Origin: RGUW01 sp040399325
GTDB lineage: Bacteria > Cyanobacteriota > Cyanobacteriia > PCC-6307 > Cyanobiaceae
Assembly: GCA_040399325.1 (NCBI GenBank)
Contig: JBBASJ010000061.1
Span: 1-11,752, forward strand
DNA length: 11,752 nucleotides
Reading direction: 5' to 3'
Below the pieces are notes generated by a model that made no database searches, was not told the origin of the DNA, and saw only the letters and a program-made list of their open reading frames with translations. Each line of letters starts with the position of its first letter. Position 1 is the stretch's first letter. Below are positions 10,703 to 11,752 of this stretch, one piece after another. The translations under genes were made by a program, and so were the position numbers.

Positions 10703-11632
10703 TCAGGCAGCCACTGCTGCATTGGTGATGCCAGCCAGGCGAGCAATCGCCCGAGGATGGAACACCGCCATGCCCAGGTAGGCCTCAACGCGGATGCGAC
10801 GCACCGGCTTGGTGTCGATCTCGCCAAGGTCACGCACGCCGATGCCACCGTTGGTGATCAGCGTGGCGCCGTTGACACCCGCTGCAACGCAGTAGACCGA
10901 GCTGCAAGCACTGCTCGAACCCTGGGTCTCGTTAAAGGCCAGGATTTGAACGCCAGCCTCATCGTGGTCAATGTCCAGGATGGGGATGCCGTTGTAGCTG
11001 AGCTGTTGACGGCCGAGGGCGTCTTGGCCGTACTGCAGGTTGCCCACAGCGGAGGTGACGCGAGCGGCAGCGGACAGCTGACGGCGCAGGGTGCGATTCA
11101 TGATCAGCACAGGGCTGCCCACGGTTTCGTCCACTGCGTCGATCAGCTCATCAAGAGCTGCCAGGCTCATGCCGCCACCGTTGGCAGCGTTAGTGATCAG
11201 CTGCGACGAACCTGAGGGGATGCGGGCCTGCAGACCGTCAAACTCGTTGACGTTGCTGGTGGAATCGCCTTTGATCAGGGTCTTCTCCAGCTTGAGGCGG
11301 GCAGCCTTGACCTTCATCGCCACCTGGGCGGTGCGGATCTCTTGGCCTTGCATGGCCTCCAGAGCCAGGTCAATGTCAACGTCACCACCGAAGATTTTGA
11401 GCGCTTCAGATTGGGGGTTGATGATGCCGGTGCTCTCGCTGTAGGCCTCGTTCACACCACGAAAGCCGATCCCGGGGAGGGTCTGCTCTTGGTTGTAGTG
11501 GATGCCGGTGCCAGTGACGGACAGCTGGGGCATAGCTGCATAGAGCTTGCCTTCGCGGAAGATTTCAACGATGCCCTCTTTGAGGGTGTTTTGCCGGCCG
11601 AGTTTGCCGGACTCAAGGGTAGTGAGTGCCAC
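10703..11632 (-). CDS. Major capsid protein (HK97-fold type)
   Basis: A 309-aa protein starting at GTG 11632; a stop lies two codons upstream, so no longer start is possible. The N-terminal helix (TTLESGKLGRQNTLKEGIVE and IFREGKLYAAMP) precedes an E-loop-like beta region (SVTGTGIHYNQEQTLPGIGF), an A/P-domain with a spine-helix-like stretch (RTAQVAMKVKAARLKLEKTL) then KGDSTSNVNEFDGLQARI, SLAALDELIDAVDE, the NRTLRRQL helix and YNGIPILDIDHDE strands, and a C-terminal beta segment with GGIGVRDLGEIDTKPVRRIR. This order is typical of short HK97-fold capsid proteins lacking a large delta domain. It assembles the icosahedral head. No ribosome binding site is evident. About 44 bp separate it from the upstream gene. 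Confidence 0.88.
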   Translation of the reverse strand: MALTTLESGKLGRQNTLKEGIVEIFREGKLYAAMPQLSVTGTGIHYNQEQTLPGIGFRGVNEAYSESTGIINPQSEALKIFGGDVDIDLALEAMQGQEIRTAQVAMKVKAARLKLEKTLIKGDSTSNVNEFDGLQARIPSGSSQLITNAANGGGMSLAALDELIDAVDETVGSPVLIMNRTLRRQLSAAARVTSAVGNLQYGQDALGRQQLSYNGIPILDIDHDEAGVQILAFNETQGSSSACSSVYCVAAGVNGATLITNGGIGVRDLGEIDTKPVRRIRVEAYLGMAVFHPRAIARLAGITNAAVAA

Positions 11633-11664
11633 GGGTCAAAAGGGTTGAGGTGGTTGATGTCCTT

Positions 11665-11721
11665 GGCATCGCACCATCAGACATGAATGGGCTTGGCGTC
11701 ATCGGCATCGCGCCATCTGAC
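11665..11721. repeat. Imperfect 39-bp-period direct repeat upstream of the capsid gene
   Basis: GGCATCGCACCATCAGAC (11665-11682) and GGCATCGCGCCATCTGAC (11704-11721) match at 16 of 18 positions with a 39-bp offset, a multiple of three. On the minus strand the distal copy reads GTC AGA TGG and the proximal one GTC TGA TGG in the same frame, so one base difference makes the stop codon of the upstream gene. Confidence 0.6.
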
Positions 11722-11752
11722 AGGGCCCCACGTCGCGTGTGAGCCGTGCTTT
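11677..11752 (-). CDS. 3' end of a gene upstream of the capsid gene (partial)
   Basis: A frame open from the right edge to TGA at 11679..11677, ending GPVRWRDADDAKPIHV. It has higher G/C at third positions than the competing frame, which reads a Met/Ser/Thr/Pro-rich string. By position it could be a scaffold, protease or portal-proximal head protein, but 25 codons do not allow a call. Confidence 0.4.
   Translation of the reverse strand, partial: KHGSHATWGPVRWRDADDAKPIHV

Noticed and set aside
10691..11686. Long plus-strand frames opposite the capsid gene
   Set aside because: They are complements of the capsid coding sequence, with composition typical of antisense shadows.
1..11752. tRNA, rRNA and CRISPR arrays
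   Set aside because: No cloverleaf-like sequence, rRNA segment or regularly spaced repeat array was seen on reading both strands by eye. Without a covariance search this is not absolute.

Overview
The window looks like part of a temperate cyanophage or prophage of a picocyanobacterium-like host (Synechococcus/Cyanobium type). The evidence is an HK97-fold-type major capsid protein, a cell-wall lysin, a large serine recombinase resembling the cyanobacterial XisF group, an RpoD-like group 2 sigma factor, a small protein that matches the NblA phycobilisome-degradation family without gaps, and GC-rich codon use. This rests on protein motifs read by eye. No database search was possible, and no terminase, portal or tail gene lies in the window, so free phage versus prophage cannot be settled.

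Layout. (1) 1-1846, minus strand: a regulatory and probable replication arm. It holds a 94-aa protein of unknown function, a ribbon-helix-helix (RHH) protein followed by a Rho-independent terminator, then a larger RHH-containing protein and a 131-aa protein overlapping by ATGA, with the next gene starting at the left edge. (2) 1847-1930: a divergent control region with a large imperfect inverted repeat. (3) 1931-6987, plus strand: an early module with serine recombinase, helix-turn-helix-like protein, Sak3-type single-strand annealing protein, two small overlapping ORFs, an RHH protein, an SSB-like protein, a small unknown protein and the sigma factor, mostly with overlapping or near-overlapping ends. 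(4) 6932-7363: an NblA-like gene convergent with and overlapping the sigma gene, and a small plus-strand ORF. (5) 7331-9979, minus strand: a lysis and accessory module with bifunctional endolysin, a small membrane protein joined to a second ORF through a candidate -1 frameshift site, a metallophosphoesterase and a membrane/coiled-coil protein. (6) 10018-11752, minus strand: a head module with major capsid protein, a probable decoration protein, a small head protein, a terminator, and the 3' end of another gene at the right edge.

How the parts may work together: the plus-strand early module would provide integration, recombination and then a sigma factor that could redirect host RNA polymerase to the minus-strand late genes; the NblA-like protein could dismantle host phycobilisomes during infection. 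These are inferences. The main non-gene signals are a candidate A AAA AAG programmed frameshift between two lysis-region ORFs, a perfect homopurine/homopyrimidine mirror repeat (triplex-capable), and many CTAG-containing dyads confined to the left 5.3 kb that may form an operator network for the RHH proteins.
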